Shown here one piece after another: positions 1 through 6,672 of a stretch of DNA of 13,208 nt (position 1 is its first letter; every line of letters begins with the position of its first letter). The translations under genes were made by a program, and so were the position numbers. Origin of the DNA: Desulfurococcales archaeon (lineage in GTDB: Archaea > Thermoproteota > Thermoprotei_A > Sulfolobales > Desulfurococcaceae); assembly GCA_027064845.1 (NCBI GenBank), contig JAMOPC010000197.1:1-13208 (forward strand), read 5' to 3'. The notes under the pieces are model-generated. The model was not told the DNA's origin. It saw nothing but the letters and a program-made list of their open reading frames with translations, and did no database searches.

Positions 1-836
1 GTGTCTTTCATTATTGCGATCGGGCTAGGTATTACTATTACACCATCCTCTGGGAAGTGATAGTCAACGGGTTCTCCAGCGGCTTTTTTCTGCCTAACCA
101 TATAGTCTAGTGTTACTCCTACTGGGTATTCTCCGTTTATGATGCCATTTAATACGACTCCATTGCTTTTGACAACCGTAACTCCATTACTCTTGAGGTT
201 CTTGTAATAGTCCCATCCATACTTATCTACTAAGACATATACTGTTGCAGTAGCTGCTCCAGAGTATAAGGGGTTTGGTATAGCTGCCCAAGTCTCAGCT
301 GTGTTCCATGGTGATGGTAGTTTTGATTTATACTCTGGACTTGCTAAGTCTGTCCATTTTGTTGGTGGATTGTTCTTGATTATATTAGTGTTCCATGCTA
401 GGATTGGTATTATTATTCTTCCGGCATACCAGTAGCCATCGGGGTCCTTGTACTTTATCTTATCAGCATCTGCTGGAGTAAACTTTAGTAATAAACCTTG
501 ATTCTTGAGCTTAATTATACCGCTTGGGTCAGCGATCCATACTACATCACATATTATTTTACCAGACTCTATTTCTGCTTGGAGCTTCGCTAATACCTTA
601 GATGTTCCCGAACGGTATAGGTTTACTTTTATGTTAGGATACTTCTCCTCAAACATTTTTACAAGTTCTGATGCGATGTCTTTAGGCATTGATGTATAGA
701 AGTCTATCTCTGCTTTTTCTACTGTAGTTGTTGTCTGAGTTGTTTGTTGTTGTGTCTGTGTTGTGAAGTAATATGCTAGAACTCCGATTAGTATTGCTGC
801 AATGACTACTACTACTATAAGGAGGGTCTTGTTCAT
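1..836 (-). CDS. ABC transporter substrate-binding protein, Fe3+ (AfuA/FbpA-like) group, partial
   Basis: Extracellular solute-binding protein that would capture a ligand outside the cell and pass it to an ABC permease. The frame is open from the ATG at 836 to the window edge, giving the first 278 residues; the C-terminus and the permease and ATPase genes lie outside. Residues 5-24 are a hydrophobic membrane anchor directly after MNKT. A Gln/Thr-rich linker (about 26-38) follows, the usual stalk of archaeal lipid- or membrane-anchored binding proteins. From about residue 42 comes the binding fold, with family-like stretches such as IDFYTSMP, DVVWIADPSG and GVIVIPSPIAIMKD. The start has a GGGGG ribosome site 5 nt upstream. 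The gene is divergent from the P-loop/TrmB operon, so TrmB may regulate it. The group (COG1840-like) is clear; the ligand, iron or another small anion or polyamine, cannot be read from the sequence. Confidence 0.85.
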   Translation of the reverse strand, partial: MNKTLLIVVVVIAAILIGVLAYYFTTQTQQQTTQTTTTVEKAEIDFYTSMPKDIASELVKMFEEKYPNIKVNLYRSGTSKVLAKLQAEIESGKIICDVVWIADPSGIIKLKNQGLLLKFTPADADKIKYKDPDGYWYAGRIIIPILAWNTNIIKNNPPTKWTDLASPEYKSKLPSPWNTAETWAAIPNPLYSGAATATVYVLVDKYGWDYYKNLKSNGVTVVKSNGVVLNGIINGEYPVGVTLDYMVRQKKAAGEPVDYHFPEDGVIVIPSPIAIMKD

Positions 837-890
837 TGTTTCCCCCTATTAAACCTTATTTTCACTCCAGAGTTAAAAATCTTTTAGGTG
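837..890 (-). promoter_or_regulatory. Promoter and ribosome site of the substrate-binding protein gene
   Basis: On the minus strand a TATA-like GATTTTTAAC lies at 872-881. It would place transcription start near 851 and give a leader of about 14 nt carrying the GGGGG ribosome site (842-846). This region faces the start of the P-loop/TrmB operon about 135 bp away, so the two promoters share one control region. The TATA assignment is by eye. Confidence 0.45.
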
Positions 891-920
891 GTACCCATAA
901 ACTAGAAATCATAGACCATA

Positions 921-966
921 CAATAATATTCATGTAGAATTCAGAGAATAATAATTTGATACGGTG
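921..966 (+). promoter_or_regulatory. Putative promoter and ribosome site of the P-loop/TrmB operon
   Basis: An AT-rich AATAATATT at about 922-930 is a possible TATA box, giving transcription start near 950. GGTG at 963-966 matches the core of the archaeal Shine-Dalgarno sequence and sits 6 nt before TTG at 973. That decides for the TTG start over the in-frame GTG at 964, which has no ribosome site of its own. Confidence 0.4.
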
Positions 967-972
967 CTCTTA

Positions 973-1719
973 TTGAGTGTAATTAATAGGATTGAGACAG
1001 GTTTCAAAATACTAGATGAGTTACTTACTGGAGGCTTCCCCAAGCCTTCAAGTATTCTCTTAATAGGACCTATAGGTACTGGTAAGAGTACTATTGCACA
1101 GCAATTCTTATGGAACACCTTGCTTAAGGGATATAAAGCAATATATGTAACAGTGGATACTCCTCCAAACGATATCATTGAGAACATGCTGAACTATGGA
1201 TGGGACGTTAAGAACTATGTAATGAGCGGCCAATTAGTCTTCGTTGATGGTTTCTCTCCAAGAGTAGGACTAGATACTATTGCACATTATATTATAGAGA
1301 ACCCATTCGACCCCGACGAAGTATTGAGAACACTTATGCTTGCCGAGCATGAGGCTTTTAGTAGTGGAGGCGGAGTCCTTTTATTCAGTCATTTGTCAAC
1401 AATAATGTTTACTTGGAGTAAGAACAACATTATAAAATTCATGGAAAGAATGCATGCAGAAGCCCGTAAATTCAATAGTGTATACTTATTTATTTATAAC
1501 GAAGGCGTTAGAAACCCCTATATTGAGACATTTATAAGGCAAATACCGGATGTCGTGATAAGAGTTTCTAGGGAATGGGATGGACTAGTCGCTAAACAGT
1601 ATTTATGGGTTGAGAAATGTTTGAAAACGAATTATCGTAAAGTAAAACTCTTATGCACACCAACACCTGAAGGAGTTAAGCTAGTATACGGTGATCTCAG
1701 TGAGAGAGGAACTGATTAA
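973..1719 (+). CDS. RecA/KaiC-like P-loop protein with degenerate catalytic motifs
   Basis: A 248-residue protein of the RecA/KaiC/RadA-like superfamily (single-domain KaiC-like, GvpD/FlaH relatives). The N-terminus (RIETGFKILDELLTGGFP, residues 6-23) is the typical KaiC lead-in, followed by a perfect Walker A, GPIGTGKST (32-40). Two catalytic parts look altered. The Glu pair expected after the next strand is replaced by TVDTPP (60-65). The strand where Walker B should end in Asp reads GVLLFSHLS (124-132), with Ser at the Asp position. The protein therefore probably binds nucleotide but hydrolyses it poorly or acts as a sensor (inference). Start chosen at TTG 973 because GGTG lies 6 nt upstream; GTG at 964 is the alternative. 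The last 20 nt overlap the TrmB-type gene, so the two are very likely translated together. Superfamily assignment is firm; the exact role is unknown. Confidence 0.85.
   Translation: MSVINRIETGFKILDELLTGGFPKPSSILLIGPIGTGKSTIAQQFLWNTLLKGYKAIYVTVDTPPNDIIENMLNYGWDVKNYVMSGQLVFVDGFSPRVGLDTIAHYIIENPFDPDEVLRTLMLAEHEAFSSGGGVLLFSHLSTIMFTWSKNNIIKFMERMHAEARKFNSVYLFIYNEGVRNPYIETFIRQIPDVVIRVSREWDGLVAKQYLWVEKCLKTNYRKVKLLCTPTPEGVKLVYGDLSERGTD
1690..1696 (+). promoter_or_regulatory. Shine-Dalgarno site of the TrmB-type gene inside the upstream gene
   Basis: GGTGATC is an exact run of the archaeal Shine-Dalgarno consensus. It lies 3 nt before GTG at 1700, inside the 3' end of the P-loop gene. It makes GTG 1700 a better start than the in-frame GTG at 1691, which is itself part of the site. 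Confidence 0.6.
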
Positions 1720-2485
1720 TAAGCTGAAAGAACTAGGATTAACAACTTATGAAGCAAAAGCATATATTGCCCTCGTGCTTAGAGGAGTAGCTACTGCTAG
1801 CGAAATATGTGATCTCAGCGGTATACCATATACGAGGATCTATGATGTACTCGCATCTCTTGTTAACAAGGGCATGGTTGTAACTATTCCCGGTAGACCA
1901 ATTAAGTATAAAGCAATTGATCCTAGGAGAGTATTGGAGAACCTTAGAGAAGAAATCATAAATGAGTATAATAGGAAGATAAAAACAACTGAGAGAATTA
2001 TGCAAGAACTACTCAGTGAACTCGTACCAATATATGAGAGAAGATCCCAGAACCTTAGAGAAAGTATATTGTTGTTAAGAGGGAGGAGAACAATACATGA
2101 CATGATCATGTCTCTCTTCGAGCACAGTCACGAAAGAATAGCCTGTTTAGTAACACATAATACTTTGATCAGATTGATTAGGTATAGGCCTCGTATACAG
2201 AGATTATTGAATAATAAGGATCACTATGTAAAGATATATGTTCCAAGAGAAGCAATAGATGACATTCCTTCATCTCTTTCTTCTAGAACAGAGGTCGTTG
2301 AAGATCATGTTAAACAGTTAAACATATTCGTTGTTGATGAACACGTACTCATATATGAGCCGATCCCTGATGATGTATCGCCTAATTCATCATATGATAC
2401 AGCATATGTTATTAGGAGTAAGGCGTTTTCAGACTATATGTTTGAGAAAATAACGTGTGGGGAGAAAAAGAGGGATGAAAAATAG
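1700..2485 (+). CDS. TrmB-type transcriptional regulator
   Basis: A 261-residue DNA-binding regulator of the TrmB family, whose known members control sugar transport and central metabolism in archaea. Residues about 1-70 form the winged helix-turn-helix, with the family signature LTTYEAKAYIALV, the recognition part SGIPYTRIYDVLASLVNKG and the wing PGRPIKYKAIDP. A charged helical stretch (about 75-115) can form the dimer coiled coil. The C-terminal part (about 120-255) looks like the ligand-sensing, phospholipase-D-like fold of TrmB proteins (ILLLRGRRTIHDMIMSLFE near its start). The gene overlaps the upstream P-loop gene by 20 nt and so shares its mRNA. The divergent transporter gene at 1-836 is the obvious candidate target, beside autoregulation. 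The effector is unknown; the C-terminal domain gives no clear sugar-binding signature by eye. Confidence 0.9.
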   Translation: MREELINKLKELGLTTYEAKAYIALVLRGVATASEICDLSGIPYTRIYDVLASLVNKGMVVTIPGRPIKYKAIDPRRVLENLREEIINEYNRKIKTTERIMQELLSELVPIYERRSQNLRESILLLRGRRTIHDMIMSLFEHSHERIACLVTHNTLIRLIRYRPRIQRLLNNKDHYVKIYVPREAIDDIPSSLSSRTEVVEDHVKQLNIFVVDEHVLIYEPIPDDVSPNSSYDTAYVIRSKAFSDYMFEKITCGEKKRDEK

Positions 2486-2510
2486 TCTAAAAATTTTTAC
2501 TCGATTTTTG
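2465..2510. terminator. Bidirectional T-rich terminator between convergent genes
   Basis: Only 11 nt separate the stop codons of the TrmB-type gene (2485) and the convergent minus-strand gene (2497). The gap is essentially AAAAATTTTT. Plus-strand T5 runs lie at 2494-2498 and 2505-2509. Minus-strand T5 runs (A5 on the plus strand) lie at 2489-2493, 2478-2482 and 2465-2469. Archaeal termination works on such T tracts without a hairpin, so each gene's terminator reaches into the other's 3' end. Confidence 0.6.
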
Positions 2511-3828
2511 CTTTAGCTCTTTCTAGGAATTCTTCTATTAATTCTTCTATAGTTGGTCCCTCAATGATCTTAACTCTAAACTTAACTCTTGCCACTGGTT
2601 TATCGATCTTTATTAGTCTCGTGATATCGCTTGGTGTTCCAAGTATGACTGCGTCTGCTGGTGTTCTCTTAATTGTTTCTTCTAGTTCTTTTAGTTGTTC
2701 TGGTGTATAGCCTGTGCTTGGTAATACTGGTCCCATATGCTTATACTCTTCAAATATTTTCTTGAAGAACTCTGTAGCATATGGTCTTGGATCAACTGGT
2801 TCTGCTCCATATTTCTTGGCAGCTACATAGCCTGCAGCATATGGTGCTCCTCCATGAGTTACCGTTGGTGAGTCTTCTATGACCAAGACTTTCTTTCCTT
2901 CAATTAGTTCTGGCTTATCTACTATAACTTCGCTTTCAGCTAGTGAGATCTTTGCTCTTGGATTGATTTCTTTTACATTCTTCTTTATTGTCTCTACTGC
3001 TCCTGGTTTTGCTTGATCTACTTTGTTGATGATGACCGCGTCTGAGAGTCTAACATTGATTTCTCCGGGGAAAGATCTTACTTCTATTCCTGGCCTCATA
3101 GCGTCTGCTACTACTATCATATAGTCTGGTCTATAGAATGGCCAGTCGTTGTTTCCTCCATCCCATAGAATTATGTCATTTTCTTGTTCAACCATTCTGA
3201 GGAGTTTTCCATAATCAACGCCAGCATATACTGGTAAGCCCATCTCAATATAGTGTTCGTATTCTTCGCGTTCCTCTATGGTTGCTTTATATTTGTCTAA
3301 ATCATCAAATGTCTTAAATTCCTGGACAACCATTTCCTCGAGGTTTCCATAGGGCATCGGATGTCTAACTATTCCTACCTTGAATCCTTTCTCGACTAGT
3401 ATTTTTGCTACTTCTCTTGAAACACTGCTTTTACCTGCTCCCGTTTTTACTCCTGTAACTGCTATTACTGGTCTAGAAGATTCTATCATTGTTTCTTTGG
3501 GGCCTAGGATTACGAAGTTCATGCCGAGAGCTACTACTCTGCTCATAACTCTTCCTAGCTCTTCATAGGTTAGGTCCGAGTAGCTGAGAACTGCTTCGTC
3601 AACATGATATTTGCGAGCTATTTCCTCTAAGTATTCCATGCTCAGTATGGGGATTCCGTCTGGGTATAGTTTTCCTGCAAGACTTGGGGGATATCGTCTC
3701 CCAGCTATGCCGGGTATTTGTGTTTGTAGGAAAGCTACTACTTTGTACTCTGGGTTATCTCTATAGTAAACATTGAAGTTGTGGAAGTCTCTTCCAGCTG
3801 CTCCAAGAATAACTACTCTTTTAACCAT
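2497..3828 (-). CDS. Cyclic 2,3-diphosphoglycerate synthetase family P-loop protein
   Basis: A 443-residue cytosolic protein of the cyclic 2,3-diphosphoglycerate synthetase / predicted GTPase family (COG2403). The Methanothermus enzyme makes cyclic 2,3-diphosphoglycerate with ATP. The N-terminal Rossmann-like part (VKRVVILGAAGRDFHNFN) runs to about residue 115. The P-loop VTGVKTGAGKSS follows with Lys at 133. Further on come an acidic strand, DIILWDGGNNDWPF, and a GTPase-like INKVDQ. Start: the longer frame begins at ATG 3843, but ATG 3828 has GGTG 8 nt upstream, the protein then opens with the conserved MVKRVVILG, and the TATA box at 3861-3870 predicts transcription start near 3840. The gene lies downstream of the phosphoenolpyruvate synthase gene on the same strand with a 146-nt gap and its own promoter. 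Cyclic diphosphoglycerate is known mainly from methanogens, so the actual product here is uncertain. Confidence 0.85.
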   Translation of the reverse strand: MVKRVVILGAAGRDFHNFNVYYRDNPEYKVVAFLQTQIPGIAGRRYPPSLAGKLYPDGIPILSMEYLEEIARKYHVDEAVLSYSDLTYEELGRVMSRVVALGMNFVILGPKETMIESSRPVIAVTGVKTGAGKSSVSREVAKILVEKGFKVGIVRHPMPYGNLEEMVVQEFKTFDDLDKYKATIEEREEYEHYIEMGLPVYAGVDYGKLLRMVEQENDIILWDGGNNDWPFYRPDYMIVVADAMRPGIEVRSFPGEINVRLSDAVIINKVDQAKPGAVETIKKNVKEINPRAKISLAESEVIVDKPELIEGKKVLVIEDSPTVTHGGAPYAAGYVAAKKYGAEPVDPRPYATEFFKKIFEEYKHMGPVLPSTGYTPEQLKELEETIKRTPADAVILGTPSDITRLIKIDKPVARVKFRVKIIEGPTIEELIEEFLERAKAKIE

Positions 3829-3836
3829 TAGATCAA

Positions 3837-3889
3837 CACCCATTATAGGATAGTTTACACTATATATTATGATGGTTTACAAATATAAA
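3837..3889 (-). promoter_or_regulatory. Promoter and ribosome site of the cyclic-DPG synthetase family gene
   Basis: Minus-strand TATA-like ATAATATATA at 3861-3870 puts transcription start near 3840. GGTG (3837-3840) then lies at the very 5' end of the mRNA, 8 nt before ATG 3828. A second possible TATA (3881-3889) would give a longer leader. The first choice excludes ATG 3843 as start. Confidence 0.4.
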
Positions 3890-3924
3890 CACAATTGAGA
3901 GAAAGCAGTTCTATGTAATAAGGA

Positions 3925-3957
3925 TAAGAGAGAAAAATAATTGCTACGTTAAAAAAC
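3925..3957 (-). terminator. T-rich terminator after phosphoenolpyruvate synthase gene
   Basis: Within 50 nt downstream of the phosphoenolpyruvate synthase stop codon the minus strand carries TTTTTTAACG and then TTATTTTTCTCTCTT (plus-strand A runs at about 3932-3938 and 3951-3956). This is the T-tract pattern used for archaeal transcription termination. No stable hairpin is visible. Confidence 0.4.
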
Positions 3958-3974
3958 TAGTGATGGTTGATTGT

Positions 3975-6485
3975 TTAGAAACCTAGTTCTAGTCTGTCTA
4001 GCTTCTCCATTAATTTGCTTAGTCTCTTTAACATTATCTTTCTCTCAATGCTTGCTACTAGTCTTCTTGTACTGATGACTGCGTCTGGGTTTACGCTTAT
4101 GCTGTCGATTCCTGCTTCTACTAGGAATTCTACTATTTCTGGATATACGCTTGGTGCTTGTCCACAGATACTTACTGTTGCTCCTTTGCTGTGTGCCTTC
4201 TCGATTAGCATCTTGATTGCTGCTAGGACTGCTGGGTCACGTTCGTCGAAGTATCCCATCTCTGCTAATATGTTGCTGTCACGGTCTGCTCCTAGTACTA
4301 GCTGTGTTAGATCATTGCTTCCAATACTGAATCCATCAACGTATTCTGCGAACTTGTCTGCTAAAAATACTATGCTTGGTACCTCTGCCATTGCCCATAC
4401 TTTGAAGTCTTTGCTTCTCTTAAGTCCTTCTTCCTCCATGATCTTTAGTGCTCTTTCTAGCTCCCATGTTGTTCTAACGAATGGGAACATTACCCATACG
4501 TTTGTTAATCCCATTTCTTCGCGTACTTTCCTAATGGCTCTTACTTCTAGTCTGAATGCTGGTTCATACTTTGGATGGATGTATCTGCTTACACCTCTCC
4601 ATCCAATCATTGGGTTTCTCTCTTCAGGTTCGTATTTCTCACCGCCTTTTAGTCCGCGGTACTCGTTTGTCTTGAAGTCACTGAATCTTACTACTACTGG
4701 TCTTGGATAGATTGCTTGTGCTACCTTGGCAATACCCTCAGCTAGCTTGTCAACAAATAGATTCTCTTTGCCTACCTCGATCAAGTAGAGTGGGTGATAC
4801 TGTACCCAGTCAGTGATAATGAACTCGATTCTCATTAGTCCGATACCGTCGAATGGTAGGTCCTTGTATCTCTCAATAGCGTCTGGTTCTCCTAGGTTCA
4901 TGTAGATTCTTGTAGCTGTTACTGGATATAGTGGTAGTAATTGTTCGGGGCTTATTCCTACAGCTGCTACTGCTCCAGCTGCTTCTTCCTTGGGCTTTAC
5001 TAATTCTTCAACAATTCCTTCATATACTACTCCTTTGCTTCCATCAACTGTTACCTCCATTCCTGACTTGATTACTTGTGTAGCGTTACCTGTTCCAACT
5101 ATTGCGGGGATGCCTAGCTCACGGCTGACGATTGCTGCGTGGCTTGTCATTCCACCCTCGTCTGTTACGATTGCTGCAGCTTTCTTCATTAATGGTACCC
5201 AGTCAGGATCTGTCATTTTGGTTACTAGGACTTCTCCTTCTTTGAATTCTTGTGCTTCTTTGCTGTGTGGGTCAAATATTACCTTGGCTACTCCTGCGCC
5301 TATACCGGGGCTTGCCGGTAGTCCTCTTACAATGATCTTTGCCTCGGCTAGCTTGACTACCTTCTTGCCCTTGATCTCTGCTTTCTTCTCTGCTTTAGCC
5401 TTCTCCTTTCTCACACTCCATACAGTTTCGGGTCTTGCCTGGACTATGAATACATTTTCTGGGAATGGTAAGTCATAGTCTACTGCCCATTCGATGTCCA
5501 TATGTCTGCCATAATGTTTCTCAATGAGGAGGGCTAGTTCTGCTAGTCTCTTAACCTCTTCGTCTTTTAATGCTGGTTTGTCTGGGTCAAATTCCTTGAC
5601 TATGTCTAGGTCTGTTACTACTTCTCCCTCCTCAGTTACCCATGCCTTCTTCTCTTCGTCCCAGTGTAGGTGAATGTTCTTGCCCTTTCTGGGGTCGAAT
5701 GTTATCGCGAAGGTCTTGTGGTGGATCTTCCTGTCAACAATCTCTAGTGTCTGCTTGTCAACAACCCATTCATCTGGTGTGACTTTACCTCCAACAACTG
5801 ATTCTCCTAGTCCCCAGCTACCCTCAATTACTACTACCTTCTCATCTCCTGTTACTGGGTGTAGTGTGAACATTACACCGGCTGATCTGCTGTTAACCAT
5901 TTTCTGTACCGTAACGCTCATTAGGGATTTCTCGTGTGGAATACCCTGTGCTACACGGTAGAATACTGCTCTTGATGTGAAGAGGCTTGCCCAGCACCTC
6001 TTGACATAGTATACTACGTTGTCTTCTCCATAGACGTTTAAGTAGGTGTCTTGTTGTCCAGCAAAGCTTGCTTCAGGCATGTCTTCTGCTGTAGCACTGC
6101 TTCTAACAGCTACTCTTAACTTGTCAGGCTCCATGTTTAGTTTCTGAGCTAATTCTCTATAGAACTTTCTGATCTCGTTCTCTACTTCAGGGGGCATTGG
6201 TGTGGTCATGATCATTTCTCTGATCTTAGCTGTTGTCTCGTCTAATGCTTTTTTGTCATTGACATCTAGCTGGTTTAGCATTGGATAGATCTTGTCTTTT
6301 AACCCGGTCTTTTCAATGAAGTATTTGTAAGCGTATGCTGTAACAGCGAAGCCTGGAGGTACTGGAATTCCTGCTCGTAGCATTTCTCCGAGGTTAGCGT
6401 TTTTACCTCCAACGAGTGCTACATCGTCTTTTGTTACTTCGTCTAACCATAGAACGAATCTCTTCTCTTTGGGTACTTGGCTCAT
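3975..6485 (-). CDS. ppsA: Phosphoenolpyruvate synthase (pyruvate, water dikinase)
   Basis: Converts pyruvate + ATP + water to phosphoenolpyruvate + AMP + phosphate, the entry to gluconeogenesis; in some hyperthermophilic archaea it may also run toward pyruvate. The 836 residues are slightly more than the bacterial enzyme (about 790). Order: ATP-binding domain 1-355, with GGKNANLGEML (26-36) and the Arg loop AVRSSATAEDMPEASFAGQQ (126-145); phosphohistidine swivel domain about 385-490, with GGMTSHAAIVSRELGIPA and the phosphoryl-carrier His at 449; C-terminal TIM barrel from about 510, with FSIGSNDLTQLVLGADRD (719-736) and the proton-donating Cys774 in SICGQAPS. All catalytic elements are present. 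The link between domains 1 and 2 (359-380) is unusually Lys/Glu/Ala-rich, which probably accounts for part of the extra length. ATG 6485 has GAGGTG 8 nt upstream. An inverted repeat precedes the gene. Biased codon use suggests high expression. Confidence 0.97.
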   Translation of the reverse strand: MSQVPKEKRFVLWLDEVTKDDVALVGGKNANLGEMLRAGIPVPPGFAVTAYAYKYFIEKTGLKDKIYPMLNQLDVNDKKALDETTAKIREMIMTTPMPPEVENEIRKFYRELAQKLNMEPDKLRVAVRSSATAEDMPEASFAGQQDTYLNVYGEDNVVYYVKRCWASLFTSRAVFYRVAQGIPHEKSLMSVTVQKMVNSRSAGVMFTLHPVTGDEKVVVIEGSWGLGESVVGGKVTPDEWVVDKQTLEIVDRKIHHKTFAITFDPRKGKNIHLHWDEEKKAWVTEEGEVVTDLDIVKEFDPDKPALKDEEVKRLAELALLIEKHYGRHMDIEWAVDYDLPFPENVFIVQARPETVWSVRKEKAKAEKKAEIKGKKVVKLAEAKIIVRGLPASPGIGAGVAKVIFDPHSKEAQEFKEGEVLVTKMTDPDWVPLMKKAAAIVTDEGGMTSHAAIVSRELGIPAIVGTGNATQVIKSGMEVTVDGSKGVVYEGIVEELVKPKEEAAGAVAAVGISPEQLLPLYPVTATRIYMNLGEPDAIERYKDLPFDGIGLMRIEFIITDWVQYHPLYLIEVGKENLFVDKLAEGIAKVAQAIYPRPVVVRFSDFKTNEYRGLKGGEKYEPEERNPMIGWRGVSRYIHPKYEPAFRLEVRAIRKVREEMGLTNVWVMFPFVRTTWELERALKIMEEEGLKRSKDFKVWAMAEVPSIVFLADKFAEYVDGFSIGSNDLTQLVLGADRDSNILAEMGYFDERDPAVLAAIKMLIEKAHSKGATVSICGQAPSVYPEIVEFLVEAGIDSISVNPDAVISTRRLVASIERKIMLKRLSKLMEKLDRLELGF

Positions 6486-6493
6486 TATATTTA

Positions 6494-6566
6494 CACCTCT
6501 GAATCAAACCCCCTCTTCAACTGAGGGGTTCTCTTTTGTATATATTTGTACATGGTTTTTTAAATG
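6494..6566 (-). promoter_or_regulatory. ppsA control region: two TATA candidates, inverted repeat, ribosome site
   Basis: Reading on the minus strand there are two TATA-like elements: TTTAAAA at 6558-6564 (start predicted near 6536) and AATATATA at 6539-6546 (start near 6518). The inverted repeat at 6507-6530 follows, then GAGGTG (6494-6499), which is 8 nt before the ATG. With the outer TATA the repeat lies in the 5' leader; with the inner one transcription starts inside the repeat, so it would act as a DNA operator. Confidence 0.45.
6507..6530 (-). repeat. Inverted repeat / hairpin upstream of ppsA
   Basis: On the plus strand the arms are AACCCCCTC (6507-6515) and GAGGGGTT (6523-6530). They pair over 8 bp with one bulged C and a 7-nt loop. 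It is the only G/C-rich block in an otherwise AT-rich 187-bp gap. It ends 21 nt before the ppsA start codon and 7 nt before its ribosome site. It could be an mRNA hairpin or a repressor-binding site. The rest of the gap (6567-6672) is AT-rich with no gene visible. Confidence 0.6.
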
Positions 6567-6672
6567 TAGTGATAACTTATGATTTTTATATATACTTTGA
6601 TATAATTTGTATGTATACACTTCTATGAGTGATTAAAAATATGTATGAACAAGTGTGATCTAGAAGAAGTTC

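Noticed and set aside
505..699. A short plus-strand open frame
   Set aside because: It lies wholly within the minus-strand substrate-binding protein gene, whose translation is well conserved.
800..825. A run of ACT triplets resembling a microsatellite
   Set aside because: It is in frame and encodes the valine-rich membrane anchor of the substrate-binding protein.
3829..3843. ATG 3843 as start of the cyclic-DPG synthetase family gene
   Set aside because: The TATA box predicts transcription start near 3840, so this codon may not be in the mRNA, and GGTG is correctly spaced only for ATG 3828.
4015..4710. A 231-codon open frame on the plus strand, opposite ppsA
   Set aside because: It is the mirror of the ppsA coding region, kept open by that gene's biased codons. 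Its Ser/Leu/Thr-rich translation has no family features, and the opposite strand encodes a clearly conserved enzyme.
4990..5478. A 162-codon plus-strand open frame opposite the middle of ppsA
   Set aside because: Same reason: antisense shadow of the ppsA phosphohistidine region, with no recognisable domains.
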